The translations under genes and the position numbers were made by a program. Positions 6,120-7,093 of a stretch of DNA of 7,093 nt are shown in pieces. Under the pieces are notes generated by a model. That model was not told the DNA's origin and did not search any database. It was given only the letters and a program-made list of their open reading frames with translations. The stretch's first letter is position 1, and every line of letters begins with the position of its first letter. The stretch is from Chitinophagaceae bacterium (GTDB lineage Bacteria > Bacteroidota > Bacteroidia > Chitinophagales > Chitinophagaceae), in NCBI GenBank assembly GCA_018061385.1, contig JAGOUF010000116.1:1-7093 (forward strand), read 5' to 3'.

Positions 6120-7093
6120 TTATTTAGCTTCAGTATCTCCGCCTTCTAATTTAGCTTTAATATCGGCTAAAGCTCCTAAATCGCCTAAAGTTGCTTTTTC
6201 AACTTTAGCTTGAACAGCTTTTACTGCTTTTTTAGTAACTTCTGCTTCTGCTTTTGCTTCTTTTTTCACTGCTTCCTTTTCTTCGGCTACAGCTTGCTCC
6301 CAAATACGAGTATGGCTTACAACAATTCTTTTCTCATTTCTATCAAACTCAATTACTACGAATTGTGCAGTTTCATCTGCTTGTACTTGTTTACCATCTT
6401 CTTTAAAAGTATGACGGTTAGGCACAAATCCTTCTAAGCCATAAGGTAATTGTACTAAAGCACCTTTGTCATCTTTACGAGTAACAACAGCTTCATGTAC
6501 ACTTCCAATTGCAAATGTTTCTTCTAAAGCAGTCCAAGGATCTTCTTCCAATTGCTTATGACCTAATTGTAATTTGCGATTTTCTTTATCAATACTTAAA
6601 ATAATGATATCAATATTTTCGCCAACTTTTACATAATCACTAGGGTGATTGAAACGCTTCAACCAGCTTAAATCGCTAATGTGAATCATTCCACCAATAC
6701 CTGGCTCTAACTCAACAAACACACCATAAGGAGTAATGTTTTTCACCAACCCTTGGTGCTTACTACTTTCAGGGAATTTGTTTTCAATAGTGCTCCAAGG
6801 ATCGTTCGTCATTTGCTTAATTGATAAGCTCATTTTACGACTATCCTTATCTAAAGTAACCACCTTCGCTTCATGCTCATCGTTCAATTTAAAGAACTCT
6901 TTTGCATTAATTGGAGTATTAGCCCAAGTAATTTCACTTACGTGTACTAACCCTTCAACACCTGGTTGAATTTCTAAGAATGCACCATAATCTTCAATGT
7001 TTACAACTTTACCTTTAACAATGGTACCTTCAGCTAAACCTTCTGGTAACACATCCCAAGGGTGTGGAGTTAATTGTTTTAAACCTAAGCTGA
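6120..7093 (-). CDS. rpsA: 30S ribosomal protein S1, C-terminal part (cut by right window edge)
   Basis: The frame is open from the right edge to TAA at 6120-6122; 323 residues are visible and the start lies outside. S1 binds mRNA on the 30S subunit and helps initiation, which matters in Bacteroidota, where Shine-Dalgarno sequences are scarce. The fragment opens with the end of one S1 (OB-fold) repeat, SLGLKQLTPHPWD. Then come S1 repeats at about residues 21-95 (KGKVVNIEDYGAFLEI, GLVHVSEITW, SLSIKQMTNDPW) and 109-183 (GLVKNITPYGVFVEL, MIHISDLSW, QLGHKQLEEDPW). A more diverged repeat at about 203-266 (GALVQLPYGLEGFVPNRH) follows, and then an Ala/Lys/Glu-rich tail with ATLGDLGALADIKAKLEGGD, a tail type familiar from Bacteroidota S1. 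The GTG at 7050-7052 is internal and not a start, because the S1 sequence continues upstream of it in frame. A strong terminator follows. Confidence 0.96.
   Translation of the reverse strand, partial: SLGLKQLTPHPWDVLPEGLAEGTIVKGKVVNIEDYGAFLEIQPGVEGLVHVSEITWANTPINAKEFFKLNDEHEAKVVTLDKDSRKMSLSIKQMTNDPWSTIENKFPESSKHQGLVKNITPYGVFVELEPGIGGMIHISDLSWLKRFNHPSDYVKVGENIDIIILSIDKENRKLQLGHKQLEEDPWTALEETFAIGSVHEAVVTRKDDKGALVQLPYGLEGFVPNRHTFKEDGKQVQADETAQFVVIEFDRNEKRIVVSHTRIWEQAVAEEKEAVKKEAKAEAEVTKKAVKAVQAKVEKATLGDLGALADIKAKLEGGDTEAK

Noticed and set aside
6210..6437. Plus-strand ORF rich in Phe and Cys
   Set aside because: It is the shadow of the Lys/Ala/Glu-rich S1 tail on the opposite strand.
6736..6969. 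Plus-strand ORF of 77 codons
   Set aside because: Antisense to well-conserved S1 repeats of rpsA.
7050..7052. GTG as start codon of the S1 gene
   Set aside because: The same frame continues upstream to the window edge with a typical S1 repeat end (SLGLKQLTPHPWD), so GTG encodes an internal Val.

Overview
The window looks like chromosomal DNA of a Bacteroidota member. It is very AT-rich and all recognisable genes lie on the minus strand. The large surface protein ends in a type IX secretion (T9SS) C-terminal sorting domain, a hallmark of that phylum. No Shine-Dalgarno sequences stand out, also usual for the phylum. I cannot name the genus; the S1 protein gives only a weak impression of the Chitinophagales side of the phylum.

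Reading in the direction of transcription (right to left): (1) 7093-6120 is the 3' part of rpsA, ribosomal protein S1, closed by a very strong palindromic terminator at 6062-6099. (2) 5893-5762 is a 43-codon ORF for a small hydrophobic peptide. It aligns without gaps to the first 43 residues of the protein at the far left of the window, and its stop sits just before the place where the signal peptide of that protein would be cut. (3) 5648-1173 encodes a 1491-residue secreted, modular adhesin-like protein: signal peptide, a solenoid of about 14 coils of 19-22 residues, a beta-sandwich, a short thrombospondin-type-3 (TSP3) calcium-binding stretch, a second beta-sandwich, a long TSP3 array, a fibronectin-III-like module and a T9SS sorting domain. 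(4) 913-1 is the 5' part of a second secreted protein with an unusually long signal peptide n-region, a beta-sandwich-like domain and a TSP3 pair; it runs off the left edge.

The window is thus a housekeeping gene end followed by a small cluster of cell-surface genes. The two large proteins share Ca2+-binding TSP3 repeats and both are exported through Sec. The 1491-residue protein is expected to pass the outer membrane by T9SS and stay attached to, or be released from, the cell surface. The most unusual item is the stand-alone signal-peptide-like ORF at 5762-5893. Most of the residues it shares with the left-hand gene in its second half use different codons, which points to conservation of the peptide rather than a fresh DNA duplication. 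I see no tRNA, rRNA, CRISPR array, insertion sequence or attachment site. All gaps between genes are under 300 bases.
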